DNA from: Aeromicrobium senzhongii
Lineage (GTDB): Bacteria > Actinomycetota > Actinomycetes > Propionibacteriales > Nocardioidaceae
Assembly: GCF_014334735.1 (NCBI RefSeq)
Contig: NZ_CP060587.1
Location: 3,070,784-3,134,783 of the forward strand
Length of the DNA stretch: 64,000 nucleotides
Direction: 5' to 3'
Below, piece after piece: positions 42,388 to 52,157 of the stretch. The translations under genes and the position numbers were made by a program. Under the pieces are notes generated by a model. It was not told where the DNA came from. It did not search any database and saw only the letters and a list, made by a program, of their open reading frames with translations. How positions within the stretch are numbered: position 1 is the stretch's first letter; each line of letters begins with the position of its first letter.

Positions 42388-44255
42388 CGACCGCGACGAA
42401 CAGCCTTCCGCTGCGCATCCGCCAGCGCGCTCAGGACGCTCCCGACCGGGTGGCCATGCGAGAGAAGAACCTCGGCCTCTGGGAAGAGGTCACCTGGGCC
42501 GACTACTGGGAACGGGCCGCACTCGTCGGCCACGCCCTGCTGGCGCTCGGTGTGGAGCCCGGCGACCGGGTCGCCGTGCACAGCGAGAACCGCTGCGAAT
42601 GGCTGTACTCCGACATCGGCATCACCGCCGTGCGCGCCGGGACCGTCGGCCTCTACCCGACCAACCCGGCCCCCGAGGTGCTGCACGTGCTGCGCGACTC
42701 CGGGTCGTGCGTCCTCATCGCCGAGGACCAGGAGCAGGTCGACAAGTACCTCGAGATCGCCGACGAATTGCCCGACCTGCGCACCGTCGTCTACATCGAC
42801 CCCCGCGGCATCCGCGGCCGGTACGACGACCCGCGACTGATGGCCTGGGACGACTTCATCGCGCTGGGCGAGCAGCACCGCACGGATCACCCCGACGCCG
42901 TCACCGAGCGGCTCGAGGCGGTTCAGCCCGACGACCTGGCCACCTTGGTCTACACGTCCGGCACGACCGGTCCGCCCAAGGGCGCGATGCTGTCGATCTC
43001 GAACATCGAGTTCGTCATCGAGACGCTGCAGAGCGGCGGCGCCTTCGTGGACCCGCCGGCCGGTGACCGCGACCTCGTCGTGTCGTACCTGCCGCTGTGC
43101 CATGTGGCCGAGCGCGTCTTCACGACGTGGTTCAACGCCGCCGTCGGCTCGCAGGTCAACTTCGCCGAGTCGATCGAGACCGTGCAGCAGGCGCTGCGCG
43201 AGGTGCAGCCGACGCTGTTGTTCGGCGTGCCCCGCATCTGGGAGAAGATCGCCGCCGGCGTCCACATCCGCATGAGCGGCGCCTCCTGGTTCAAGCGCAA
43301 GAACTTCGACTTCTGGATGAAGCGCGCTGCGTGGATCGGCCAGACGCTCGTGGCCAACCAGGGCAACCACACTCCCGCCACGCGTGCGGTCTACGCCCTG
43401 GGCTGGGTGTGCCTCTACCGGCCGCTGCGCGAGCGGCTCGGCCTGGCGAAGGTTCGCTACGCCGCCTCGGGCGCGGCGCCGATCGCACCGGAGGTGCTCG
43501 AGTTCTTCATGGGCATCGGTGTGCGCATGCATGAGGTCTACGGCATGACCGAGAACTCCGCGATCGCCACGGCGAACATGGCCGGGCGGGTGCGGGTCGG
43601 CACGGTCGGCGAGCCCCAGATCGGCACCGAGGTCCGGATCGACGCCGAGACCGGCGAGATCCTCACCCGCCACCGCGGCACGTTCGTCGGCTACTGGAAC
43701 AACCCCGAGGCGACGGCTCGCACGATCGACCCCGACGGCTGGCTGCACACCGGCGACGTCGGTGAGTGGGTCGACGGCACGCACATCAAGATCACGGACC
43801 GGATCAAGGACATCATCATCACCGCAGGCGGCAAGAACATCAGCCCCAGCGAGATCGAGAACAGCCTCAAGGCGTCCCCCTACATCAAGGAGGCGATCGT
43901 GATCGGCGACCGTCGCAAGTACCTGACGGCCCTGATCGGGATCGAGCTCGACACGGTCGGCAACTGGGCCCAGGAGCGCAAGCTCGGGTTCACGACCTAC
44001 CGCGACCTGTCCGAGAAGACCGAGGTCATCGCCCTGGTGCAGTCGATCGTCGACGAGACGAACCGCAAGTTCGCCAGCGTCGAGACGATCAAGCGCTTCG
44101 CGATGCTGCCCAAGGAGCTCGACCACGAGCAGGGCGAGCTGACGGCCACGCAGAAGATCAAGCGCTCCGCGATCAGCGAGCGGTTCGCCGAGGCGATCGA
44201 AGGCCTTTACTCCGACGCGGACCGGGTCGCCTCCAGCAAAGAGGTGTCGGCATGA
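42384..44255 (+). CDS. Long-chain-type acyl-CoA ligase (AMP-binding)
   Basis: A 623-residue adenylate-forming ligase: Y-T-S-G-T-T-G-P-P-K-G (ATP loop), Y-G-M-T-E-N-S (A5), H-T-G-D-V-G (A7), D-R-I-K-D-I-I-I-T-A-G-G-K-N (A8 hinge) and a C-terminal Lys in T-A-T-Q-K-I-K-R. The length and G-K-N-I-S-P-S-E-I-E-N motif are those of FadD15/bubblegum-type long-chain fatty-acyl-CoA ligases. It overlaps the flanking transporter genes by ATGA at both ends, so it is translated with them and probably activates the imported acid. Confidence 0.93.
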   Translation: MTTATNSLPLRIRQRAQDAPDRVAMREKNLGLWEEVTWADYWERAALVGHALLALGVEPGDRVAVHSENRCEWLYSDIGITAVRAGTVGLYPTNPAPEVLHVLRDSGSCVLIAEDQEQVDKYLEIADELPDLRTVVYIDPRGIRGRYDDPRLMAWDDFIALGEQHRTDHPDAVTERLEAVQPDDLATLVYTSGTTGPPKGAMLSISNIEFVIETLQSGGAFVDPPAGDRDLVVSYLPLCHVAERVFTTWFNAAVGSQVNFAESIETVQQALREVQPTLLFGVPRIWEKIAAGVHIRMSGASWFKRKNFDFWMKRAAWIGQTLVANQGNHTPATRAVYALGWVCLYRPLRERLGLAKVRYAASGAAPIAPEVLEFFMGIGVRMHEVYGMTENSAIATANMAGRVRVGTVGEPQIGTEVRIDAETGEILTRHRGTFVGYWNNPEATARTIDPDGWLHTGDVGEWVDGTHIKITDRIKDIIITAGGKNISPSEIENSLKASPYIKEAIVIGDRRKYLTALIGIELDTVGNWAQERKLGFTTYRDLSEKTEVIALVQSIVDETNRKFASVETIKRFAMLPKELDHEQGELTATQKIKRSAISERFAEAIEGLYSDADRVASSKEVSA

Positions 44256-45148
44256 CCACGTTCCTGCAGTCCGTCCTCAACGGGTTCGCCCAGGGATCGA
44301 TCTACGCCCTGCTGGCCCTGGGCTACGTGATGATCTACAAGGCCACGCACGTGATCAGCTTCGCCCAGCCGGCGCTGATGGTCTGTGGCGGCCTGTTCGC
44401 CTACCACGCCACGAGCGAGTGGGGCATGTCCTTCTGGCCCGCCCTGATCGTCGCGGTCCTGCTCGGTGCACTGCTGGGCATGCTCGTCGAGCGCCTGGCG
44501 CTGCGGCCGATGGTGGGCAAGCCGGTGTTCACGTTGGCGATCATCACGATCGGCGTCGACATCGTGCTGCGCATCCTCGCGAACCGGTACATGGGCCCGG
44601 ACCCGCGCTCGGTGCCCTACCCCAGCGGCAGCCAGCGCCTCGAGTTCTGGGGCCTGTCGATCTCCCAGCAGCGCCTGGGCCTCATCGTCGTCACCGCGGT
44701 GACCGTGGCCGCGCTGGCCCTGTTCTTCCGGTACGCCAAGACCGGTCTGGCGATGCGGGCCACCGCGCTGAACCAGGAGACGGCGCTGGCCCAGGGCATC
44801 CGGGTCGGCACGATGTTCGCGCTGGCCTGGGCCATCGCGGGCGGGCTGGCTGCCATCGCCGGCACGTTCGTGGCCGCCACGGGCGCCGGCATGGAGCAGA
44901 ACACCTGGATCATCGCGCTCAAGGCGCTGCCGGCGATCATCATCGGCGGCCTCGACAGCATCCCCGGTGCCGTGATCGGGGGCCTCGCGGTCGGGCTCGT
45001 CGAGTCGATCACCGCGGTCTTCCAGCCGGACGTCGCCCCCTGGCTGGGCAACAACTTCGCCCTGGTCGCGCCCTACGCCCTGATGTTCCTGGTGTTGCTG
45101 GTCAAACCCTATGGACTCTTCGGCACGAAGGAGGTGGAGCGGGTATGA
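44252..45148 (+). CDS. LivH-type permease
   Basis: A 298-residue membrane protein with about 8 helices. The N-terminal N-G-F-A-Q-G-S-I-Y-A-L-L-A-L-G-Y and the A-L-N-Q-E-T-A-L-A-Q-G-I coupling loop to the ATPases are typical of LivH. It starts within the ligase stop (ATGA) and ends within the next start (ATGA). Confidence 0.93.
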   Translation: MTTFLQSVLNGFAQGSIYALLALGYVMIYKATHVISFAQPALMVCGGLFAYHATSEWGMSFWPALIVAVLLGALLGMLVERLALRPMVGKPVFTLAIITIGVDIVLRILANRYMGPDPRSVPYPSGSQRLEFWGLSISQQRLGLIVVTAVTVAALALFFRYAKTGLAMRATALNQETALAQGIRVGTMFALAWAIAGGLAAIAGTFVAATGAGMEQNTWIIALKALPAIIIGGLDSIPGAVIGGLAVGLVESITAVFQPDVAPWLGNNFALVAPYALMFLVLLVKPYGLFGTKEVERV

Positions 45149-46284
45149 CGACCCTGCTGCGCACCACGCCCTCCACCCGAGGCAGGAAGTCGACCGGCGT
45201 CCGCGGTCGCCCGCTGCTGCGCACGAGCTACGACCAGGACCTGACGCTGGCCAACACCGGAGCCAAGCGCCGCGGTGTGGTCGCCCTGGTGATCGCCTCG
45301 TTCGTCGTGCCGTTCCTGCTCACCGACGACCTGCTGCAGGTGCTGGCGCTCGGCATGATCTCGGCCGTCGGCGCCATCGGCCTCAACCTCGTCACCGGCT
45401 ACGCCGGACAGGTCTCGCTGGGCCACGCCTTCTTCATCGGCGTGGGCGCCTACACCGGCGCCGTCCTCGGCGGCGATCCCGACGGCGCGATGCTCGGCTA
45501 CGGGCTGCCGATGTGGATCTGGCTGCCGGCCGCCGGCGTCGTCGCGGCCGTCGCCGGTCTGATCGTGGGCCCGCTGGCCGTGCGGCTGCGCGGGCTCTAC
45601 CTCGCCATCGTCACCCTGGGCCTGGTGTTCCTGGGCGACCACATCTTCCGCGAGGCCCGCACCATCACCGGCGGTCCCGGCGTGGGTCGCCGCGGCGCCG
45701 AGCTCGAGCTGTTCGGCATCGACTTCGCCTCGATGGAGCCCATCTCGGGCCTGACCCGCGGCCAGGCGCAGTTCTTCCTGGCGCTGGCCTTCCTCATCGT
45801 CTTCGCGATCCTGGGCCGCAACATCGCCCGCTCCGGCGTGGGCCGGGCGTTCGGGGCCGTGCGCGACCGCGACGTCGCCGCGGCGGTCATCGGCGTCGAC
45901 CTGACCAAGTACAAGGTCATGGCGTTCGCGATGTCCTCGTTCTTCGCCGGCGTCACCGGCGCCCTCTACTACGCCGTGATCGGCGTCTTCGAGCCCGGCG
46001 CGTTCAGCCTGCTGCTGTCGATCCAGTACCTCGCGATGGTGCTGATCGGCGGCGTGGCCACGATCAGCGGATCGATCATGGGCGCCCTGTTCATCGCGCT
46101 GTTGCCGCGGATCAGCCAGTTCATCGCGCACTACGTGCCCGAAGGTCTGCTGACCGTGTTCCAGCTCGAGGCGATCCTCTACGGCCTGCTGATCATGGGC
46201 TTCCTGATCTTCGAGCCACGAGGACTGTTCGGGATCTGGACCCGGATCCGGAACTACTGGAAGGGCTGGCCCTTCTCCTACTAG
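45145..46284 (+). CDS. LivM-type permease
   Basis: A 379-residue membrane protein with a ~45-residue Arg-rich cytoplasmic N-terminus before the first helix. It contains the LivM signature G-L-N-L-V-T-G-Y-A-G-Q-V-S-L-G-H-A-F-F and the V-R-D-R-D-V-A-A-A-V-I-G-V-D coupling loop. It completes the heterodimeric channel with the LivH-type protein. Confidence 0.93.
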   Translation: MTTLLRTTPSTRGRKSTGVRGRPLLRTSYDQDLTLANTGAKRRGVVALVIASFVVPFLLTDDLLQVLALGMISAVGAIGLNLVTGYAGQVSLGHAFFIGVGAYTGAVLGGDPDGAMLGYGLPMWIWLPAAGVVAAVAGLIVGPLAVRLRGLYLAIVTLGLVFLGDHIFREARTITGGPGVGRRGAELELFGIDFASMEPISGLTRGQAQFFLALAFLIVFAILGRNIARSGVGRAFGAVRDRDVAAAVIGVDLTKYKVMAFAMSSFFAGVTGALYYAVIGVFEPGAFSLLLSIQYLAMVLIGGVATISGSIMGALFIALLPRISQFIAHYVPEGLLTVFQLEAILYGLLIMGFLIFEPRGLFGIWTRIRNYWKGWPFSY

Positions 46285-46350
46285 ACCCCGGCCGCGAGGC
46301 CGCTGACGGTGCGACCGCATCGTCGAACCACCCCCCAGGAGGAAATGAAG

Positions 46351-47649
46351 ATGAAGCAACACCGAAGGCTGACCCGCGTGGTCGCCGGTGCGGCGGTGGC
46401 GGCCCTCGTACTGACGGGCTGCCGCAGCGGCGGTGACGAAGAGAGCAGTGCCGGACCGGGCATCACCGAGGAGGCGTGTCCCGACGCGGTGAACAAGGAC
46501 AACGGCTGCATCTACCTCGGCGTGATCTCCGACCTGACCAAGGGCCCGTTCGCGCCGCTCGCGGTGCCGATCACCGAGGCTCAGAAGGCGTTCTGGAACA
46601 AGGTCAACGAGGACGGCGGCGTGGGCGGCTACGACGTCAACATCGAGAAGTACATCGCCGATGCCGAGTACAACCCCGAGATCCACAACAAGAAGTACCA
46701 GGAGATGCGCAACGACATCCTGGCGCTCGGCCAGACGCTCGGCTCCTCGCAGACCCTGGCGATCCTGGAGGACATGAAGGCCGACAACGTCATCGGCGTT
46801 CCGGCGTCGTGGAACTCGGCCTGGGACTTCGAGGACCAGATCATGCAGTCCGGTGCCAGCTACTGCTTCGAGGCCATGAACGGCGTCGACTGGGCGGTGC
46901 AGGAGCGCGGCGTCAAGCAGAAGGTCCTGGCGATCCACTACCCGAACGACTACGGCGGAGACGCGGCCGCGGGTGTCGAGGCCGCCGCCAAGGCGAACAA
47001 CCTCGACTTCGCGTCCGTCGAGACCGCCACCGGTCAGGACAACCAGGCCGGCGCGGTCGCGGCGGTGCTGAAGCAGAAGCCCGACCTGCTCTACATCACG
47101 ACCGGTCCGGCCGAGATGGCCACGATCCTCGGTGGCGCGGCCGCCCAGGGCTGGAAGGGCACCGTCGTCGGCTCCAGCCCGACGTGGAACCCGGCGCTGC
47201 TGAAGACCGAGGCCGCTCCGGCGCTCCAGGCCATGTACTTCCAGGCCGGCCCGTGGGGCCCGTGGGGCACCGACTCGCCCGGTCACGACGCCATGCGCAA
47301 GGCGCTGGCCGACGTCGAGTCGCCCAGCGACGGCTACACCGCCGGTTGGGTGTGGGAGTACCCGCTGCTGGCGGCACTGAAGTCGGCGGCCGACATGGAC
47401 GGCGGCGTCACGCGCGAGAACGTCGTCAAGGCGGCGTCCGAGCTCGAGAGCGTCGACTACGAGGGCATGCTGCCCGACGAGTCGTTCAACAAGAACGGCG
47501 AGCCGAACGAGGTGGCGTGGCGCCAGAGCGTCATCTCCAAGGTCGACCCGAAGGCGCCCACCGGCGTCTCGATCACCAAGGAGATGGCGGCCGGACCGAC
47601 GGCCGAGGGCTACGACTACACCGAGCCCTGCTTCGCCCTGCAGGGCTGA
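46351..47649 (+). CDS. LivK-type substrate-binding lipoprotein
   Basis: A 432-residue lipoprotein: signal with lipobox V-L-T-G-C, then a type I periplasmic-binding fold (Peripla_BP_6; Y-L-G-V-I-S-D-L-T-K-G-P-F, A-D-A-E-Y-N-P-E-I). ATG 46351 sits 8 bases after AGGAGG; an ATG at 46345 is too close to that site. The ligand is unknown; because a CoA ligase is in the operon, a fatty or aromatic acid is more likely than an amino acid. Confidence 0.9.
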   Translation: MKQHRRLTRVVAGAAVAALVLTGCRSGGDEESSAGPGITEEACPDAVNKDNGCIYLGVISDLTKGPFAPLAVPITEAQKAFWNKVNEDGGVGGYDVNIEKYIADAEYNPEIHNKKYQEMRNDILALGQTLGSSQTLAILEDMKADNVIGVPASWNSAWDFEDQIMQSGASYCFEAMNGVDWAVQERGVKQKVLAIHYPNDYGGDAAAGVEAAAKANNLDFASVETATGQDNQAGAVAAVLKQKPDLLYITTGPAEMATILGGAAAQGWKGTVVGSSPTWNPALLKTEAAPALQAMYFQAGPWGPWGTDSPGHDAMRKALADVESPSDGYTAGWVWEYPLLAALKSAADMDGGVTRENVVKAASELESVDYEGMLPDESFNKNGEPNEVAWRQSVISKVDPKAPTGVSITKEMAAGPTAEGYDYTEPCFALQG

Positions 47650-47662
47650 CGCACAGCTGAGG

Positions 47663-47693
47663 GGGGCCGGCCCGCTGGGGCCGGCCCCTTTTC
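47663..47693 (+). terminator. Intrinsic terminator of the importer operon
   Basis: An 11-bp perfect GC stem (47663-47673 with 47678-47688), GCTG loop, followed by TTTTC, 13 bases after the lipoprotein stop. Confidence 0.88.
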
Positions 47694-47708
47694 GCGTGCC
47701 CGGGACCG

Positions 47709-49277
47709 TCACGGCACGGTGAGGGTGCGGTCGAGATCGAGGTCGGCCAGGAACGACTCGTCGTGACTGACCACCAGCAGGGCGCCTCGATAGGACTCCA
47801 GCGCCTCCGCGAGGTGGGCGATGCTGGCCAGGTCGAGGTCGTTGGTCGGCTCGTCCAGCACCAGCAGCTGCGGCGCAGGCGTGGCCAGCAGCAGGCTGGC
47901 CAAGGTCGCCCGCCAGCGCTCGCCGCCCGACAACGTCCCCGTGACCTGGTCCACCGATCCGCCACGGAACAGGAACCGGGCCAGCTGCGCGCGCACCCGC
48001 GCGGGGTCGGCACCGGGTGCCGCCCGCCGGACGTTCTCGAGCACCGAGAGTCCGGGGTCGAGCAGGTCCACGCCCTGCGGCAGGTACCGCCACGGCACGT
48101 GCACCTCGACGCGGCCCGCCCGCGGGGCCTGCAGGCCGAGCAGGGCGCGCAGCAGCGACGACTTGCCGGCGCCGTTGCGCCCGACCAGCGCGATCCGCTC
48201 GGGTCCACGCAGGTCGAGGTCGAACGGCCGGTCGGTCCCGTGGGCGGGGATCACGCCGACCGCGCGCAGCACCTCGCGCCGGGCCGGTACTCGCGTGTCG
48301 GACAGGTCGACCCGGATGCGCCGGTCGTCGCGCACCCGATCCTGCGCCGACTCCAGTGCGGAGCGCGAGGCGGCCAGGCGGTCCTCGTGCATCCCCCGCA
48401 GGCGTCCGGCGCTGACCTCGGCCCGGCGCTGGTACGCGCCGGCCACGATCTTGGGCAGGCTGCCGGCGTTCGCCCGCCCCTGCCGGTCCCGGTGGGCCTG
48501 CTTGGTCTGCTGGTCGACGAGGTCCTGGCGCTGACGTCTCACGTCGGCCCGCGCCGCCGACACGGCGCGGTGGGCCGCGTCCTGCTCGAGCTCGACGGAC
48601 CGCGCCCACGCACTGAACGGACCTCCGAACCAGCGCACCTGCCTGCCGCGGACCTCGCCGATGTGCTGCATGTGCTCGAGCAGCCCGCGGTCGTGGCTGA
48701 CGACGACCAGCACGCCCGTGAAGTCGTCCACGATCTGCTCCAGGCGGTGCCGCGCCGGCCGGTCGAGGTCGTTCGTGGGCTCGTCGAGCAGGAGGACCTC
48801 CGGATCGGCGAGCATCAGCCCGGCCAGGCGCAACAGCGTCGCCTCGCCGCCCGAGACCGCCTCGATCGGACGGGTGGTCTCCAGGCCCGCGAGGCCCACC
48901 CGCTCCAGCCAGCGCTCGACGCGGTCGGGCAGGTCCCAGTCGTCGCCGATCAGCTCGTAGTCGGCAGGATCGACCGAGCCCGCCTCGATCCGGCCCAGCG
49001 CGGCCAACGCCGGCGTGACGCCCAGGACGTCGGCGACCGTGGCAGCGCCGGGAGCGCGGGTCTGCTGCAGGTGCGCGAGCCGTCCGTGCACCTGGACGGT
49101 GCCGGTCGTGGGCGGCAGCGCGCCCGTCAGGAGACGCAGCAGCGTGGACTTGCCGCTGCCGTTGTCGCCGACCACGCCGTGGCGGCCGGGACCGAGCGAG
49201 AACGTGAGGTCCTCGAGCAGCGTGCGGCCCTCGGGCAGCACGAACGAGGCATGGGAGACAGTGAGGGAGCAGGACAT
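47709..49277 (-). CDS. ABC-F family ATPase
   Basis: A 522-residue soluble protein with two ABC domains and no membrane segment. Walker A is G-D-N-G-S-G-K-S-T (first) and G-R-N-G-A-G-K-S-S (second); signatures are V-S-G-G-E and L-S-G-G-E-R; Walker B in both is L-L-D-E-P-T-N-D-L-D-type. A charged linker (about 235-330) joins them. ABC-F proteins act on the ribosome, some protecting it from antibiotics; this one could be a resistance-type member, but sequence alone does not tell. Confidence 0.92.
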   Translation of the reverse strand: MSCSLTVSHASFVLPEGRTLLEDLTFSLGPGRHGVVGDNGSGKSTLLRLLTGALPPTTGTVQVHGRLAHLQQTRAPGAATVADVLGVTPALAALGRIEAGSVDPADYELIGDDWDLPDRVERWLERVGLAGLETTRPIEAVSGGEATLLRLAGLMLADPEVLLLDEPTNDLDRPARHRLEQIVDDFTGVLVVVSHDRGLLEHMQHIGEVRGRQVRWFGGPFSAWARSVELEQDAAHRAVSAARADVRRQRQDLVDQQTKQAHRDRQGRANAGSLPKIVAGAYQRRAEVSAGRLRGMHEDRLAASRSALESAQDRVRDDRRIRVDLSDTRVPARREVLRAVGVIPAHGTDRPFDLDLRGPERIALVGRNGAGKSSLLRALLGLQAPRAGRVEVHVPWRYLPQGVDLLDPGLSVLENVRRAAPGADPARVRAQLARFLFRGGSVDQVTGTLSGGERWRATLASLLLATPAPQLLVLDEPTNDLDLASIAHLAEALESYRGALLVVSHDESFLADLDLDRTLTVP

Positions 49278-49376
49278 GAGAGATCTCCGGGTCGCGGGTG
49301 GGCGTGGCGGGATCTCAGTTCTCCATGTCGCCAGCCTACGAACGCCGGATCCGTCGGCGCCACCGAACGAGGGCCG

Positions 49377-50537
49377 TCAGATGATGTTGAGCTCGGGTCG
49401 GCCGGCATCGGCCGCGAAGCGGGAGGCGTGCAACGGCGCAACGTCGACGAACGGTCGCTTGCCGAGGTACAGGTCGCGCATGACCTCGCCCACCGCCGGA
49501 CCCATGAGGAAGCCGTGCCCCGAGAATCCCGCGGCATAGAGGAAGCCGTCGACCGTCTCGGACCGGCCGATCACCGCGTTGTGGTCGGGCGTCATCTCGT
49601 ACAGCCCCGCCCAGCCGGTCCGGATCCCGACGTCGGCGAGCGACGGCACACGCCGCTGCATGCAGGTGGCGAGGTCGTCCAGCCACGCCGGGTCCCGGCT
49701 CAGGTCGAAGCTCCAGGAGTCCGTCGACTCCGGCGCGCCCATCAGCAGCCCCGGCCCCTCGGCGTGGAAGTAGAAGCCCGTGGCGAAGTCGATCGTGAAC
49801 GGCGTGTCCGCTCGCGCCTCGGGCACCGGCTCGGTGACGACGATCTGGCGGCGCAAGGGCTCGATGGGCAGGTCCTCGCCGACCCACGTCCCGACCTCGC
49901 GCGACCAGGCGCCGGCCGCGCACACGACCGTGTCGGTGGTGATGGTGCCTCGTGAGGTCTGCACCGCAGTGACGGCGCCGTCCTCGACCTCGATCCCGGT
50001 GACGCGCGTCCCGGTGTGGACGGTGGCGCCGGCGCGCCGGGCCGCCCGGGCGTAACCCTGGACGACGGACTCCGGGGTGCAGTGGCCGTCGCGGGGCGAG
50101 AGCAGGCCGCCGACGAGTCCCTCCGTGCTGATCAGCGGCGAGAGTCGTGCCGCTTCGGCGACGTCCACGAGGCGGGCCTGAAGTCCCAGAGCCGTCATGA
50201 GCTCGGCGTTGCGCTCGAACGCCTCCATCGTCGCGGTGTCCTGGGCGAGCAACAGGTAGCCGACCTGGTGCAGGTCGATCTCCTGGTCGAAGTCGGCGCC
50301 GAAGCGCTCGAAGGTCTCGAGACCGCGTTGGCCGAGCCGGATGTTGATCTCGTCGGAGAACAGGGCCCGCACGCCTCCGGCCGCCTTGCAGGTCGACCCC
50401 GCGCCCAGCGCGTCCCGCTCGACCAGAACGACGCGCTCGACGCCGGCGGCCGCCAGGTGGAAGGCCGTGCTCAGTCCCATGACGCCGCCACCGACGACCA
50501 CGACGTCCGCCCGGGGCGGCACGGCCATGTTGCCCAT
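49377..50537 (-). CDS. FAD-dependent amine/D-amino-acid oxidase family protein
   Basis: A 386-residue DAO-family flavoenzyme: V-V-V-G-G-G-V-M-G-L-S-T-A-F-H-L (Rossmann), G-G-L-L-S-P-R-D-G-H (flavin region), and C-terminal F-S-G-H-G-F-L-M-G-P. Related to sarcosine/dimethylglycine oxidases; the substrate is undetermined. ATG 50537 has GAGGAGGG upstream; an in-frame ATG three codons later is less well spaced. It is divergent from the tRNA nucleotidyltransferase gene. Confidence 0.9.
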   Translation of the reverse strand: MGNMAVPPRADVVVVGGGVMGLSTAFHLAAAGVERVVLVERDALGAGSTCKAAGGVRALFSDEINIRLGQRGLETFERFGADFDQEIDLHQVGYLLLAQDTATMEAFERNAELMTALGLQARLVDVAEAARLSPLISTEGLVGGLLSPRDGHCTPESVVQGYARAARRAGATVHTGTRVTGIEVEDGAVTAVQTSRGTITTDTVVCAAGAWSREVGTWVGEDLPIEPLRRQIVVTEPVPEARADTPFTIDFATGFYFHAEGPGLLMGAPESTDSWSFDLSRDPAWLDDLATCMQRRVPSLADVGIRTGWAGLYEMTPDHNAVIGRSETVDGFLYAAGFSGHGFLMGPAVGEVMRDLYLGKRPFVDVAPLHASRFAADAGRPELNII

Positions 50538-50674
50538 CAGACCCTCCTCGCGCCGGTGCCGGATCGGGGCGCAGCTCCATCATCGAGGCGGGGACGGCGC
50601 GGGTCGAGGGTTTGGCGCCGGGGATTCTCCTCGCGAGGCTCGCCGCGCGCGACCGGCGTCGTCGCGGTGCCCGA

Positions 50675-50680
50675 TAGACT
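50675..50680 (+). promoter_or_regulatory. Leaderless-type -10 of the CCA-adding enzyme gene
   Basis: TAGACT lies 8 bases before the GTG at 50689 with no ribosome site between, consistent with a leaderless message. Confidence 0.45.
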
Positions 50681-50688
50681 CGACCCTT

Positions 50689-52113
50689 GTGGCCGAACTG
50701 ACCCCGCACGAGAGAGCGCGACTCGACGAGTTGCGCCGCACCCACCCGGTGCTGACCGAGCTGGGTGCCCGTTTCGCCGAGGCCGGACACGAGATCGCCC
50801 TCGTCGGCGGGCCCGTGCGCGACGCGCTGCTGGGCCGCCGGGTCACCGACCTGGACTTCACCACCTCGGCCACGCCCGACCAGATCGAGCAGGCGGTCAA
50901 GGGCTGGGCCGAAGCCACGTGGGACGTGGGACGCGACTTCGGCACCATCGCGCTGCGCAAGGGCCACGAGACGCTCGAGATCACCACCTACCGCGCCGAT
51001 GAGTACGACCCCGACTCCCGCAAGCCGGTCGTCGCCTTCGGCGACAACCTGAACGACGACCTCGCTCGGCGCGACTTCACCGTCAACGCGATGGCCGTGC
51101 GGCTGCCGGACCTGGAGTTCGTCGACGTCCACGGCGGCATCGACGACCTCGCCGACCGCACGATCCGCACCCCGATCGGCCCTGCCATCTCGTTCGGGGA
51201 CGACCCGCTGCGGATGATGCGCGCCGCCCGGTTCGTGGGCCAGCTCGGCTTCATCACGGCGCCCGATGTCGCCGAGGCGATGACGGCGATGGCCGACCGC
51301 ATCGAGATCGTCTCGGCCGAGCGCGTGCGCGACGAGCTGAACAAGCTGCTGCTCTCGGACCACCCGGTCGACGGCCTGCGCGTCCTGGTCGACACCGGCC
51401 TGGCCGAGCGGGTGCTGCCCGAGCTGCCGGCCCTGCAACTCGAGCGCGACGAGCACCACCGTCACAAGGACGTCTACGAGCACTCGCTGACCGTGCTCGA
51501 GCAGGCGATCGACCTCGAGCACCGCCTCGACGAGCGCCCCGACCTGACGATCCGGCTGGCGGCCCTCCTGCACGACATCGGCAAGCCCCGCACCCGGCGC
51601 TTCCAGGACGACGGCACCGTCACGTTCCACCACCACGACGTCGTCGGTGCGAAGCTGGTGCGCAAGCGGATGCGGGCGTTGCGGTACCCCAACGACATCA
51701 CCGACGACGTCGCGACGCTGGTCGAGCTCCACCTGCGGTTCCACGGCTACGGCACCGGCGAGTGGACCGACTCGGCGGTGCGCCGCTACGTGCGCGACGC
51801 CGGCGACCAGCTCGAGCGTCTGCACATCCTGACCCGCGCCGACAGCACCACGCGCAACCAGCGCAAGGCGCTGCGGCTGCAGCGCACCTACGACGATCTC
51901 GAGACCCGCATCTCCCAGCTCGCCGCCCAGGAGGAGCTGCAGTCCATCCGGCCCGACCTCGACGGCAACCGGATCATGGAGGTCCTGGGCATCGGACCGG
52001 GCCGCGAGGTGGGCGAGGCGTACCGCTTCCTGCTGGACCTGCGGATGGACCGCGGACCGCTGCCCGAGGAGCAGGCGATCGAGGCGCTGCGGTCCTGGTG
52101 GGCCGCCCGCTGA
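50689..52113 (+). CDS. cca: CCA tRNA nucleotidyltransferase
   Basis: A 474-residue class II nucleotidyltransferase with an HD domain: G-G-P-V-R-D-A-L-L-G-R, D-L-D-F-T-T catalytic acids, R-R-D-F-T-V-N-A-M-A, R-M-M-R-A-A-R-F and, further on, L-L-H-D-I-G-K-P-R-T-R. It repairs or adds the CCA end of tRNAs. The M. tuberculosis orthologue (often called pcnA) has the same neighbours, murJ and trxB. The frame is open well upstream; GTG 50689 agrees with the family start and the leaderless promoter. Confidence 0.93.
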   Translation: MAELTPHERARLDELRRTHPVLTELGARFAEAGHEIALVGGPVRDALLGRRVTDLDFTTSATPDQIEQAVKGWAEATWDVGRDFGTIALRKGHETLEITTYRADEYDPDSRKPVVAFGDNLNDDLARRDFTVNAMAVRLPDLEFVDVHGGIDDLADRTIRTPIGPAISFGDDPLRMMRAARFVGQLGFITAPDVAEAMTAMADRIEIVSAERVRDELNKLLLSDHPVDGLRVLVDTGLAERVLPELPALQLERDEHHRHKDVYEHSLTVLEQAIDLEHRLDERPDLTIRLAALLHDIGKPRTRRFQDDGTVTFHHHDVVGAKLVRKRMRALRYPNDITDDVATLVELHLRFHGYGTGEWTDSAVRRYVRDAGDQLERLHILTRADSTTRNQRKALRLQRTYDDLETRISQLAAQEELQSIRPDLDGNRIMEVLGIGPGREVGEAYRFLLDLRMDRGPLPEEQAIEALRSWWAAR

Positions 52114-52145
52114 GTCGTCGGGCCCGGTTCCGCGACCGCGCCCAC

Positions 52146-52151
52146 TACGAT
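52146..52151 (+). promoter_or_regulatory. Leaderless-type -10 of the DUF6049 gene
   Basis: TACGAT ends 6 bases before GTG 52158, which favours that GTG over the one immediately upstream at 52155. Confidence 0.4.
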
Positions 52152-52157
52152 GACGTG

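Noticed and set aside
45109..48609. Very long open frame antisense to the importer operon and part of the ABC-F gene
   Set aside because: High-GC third positions keep opposite frames open. The translation is Gly/Arg/Asp-rich without domains and lies over well-supported genes.
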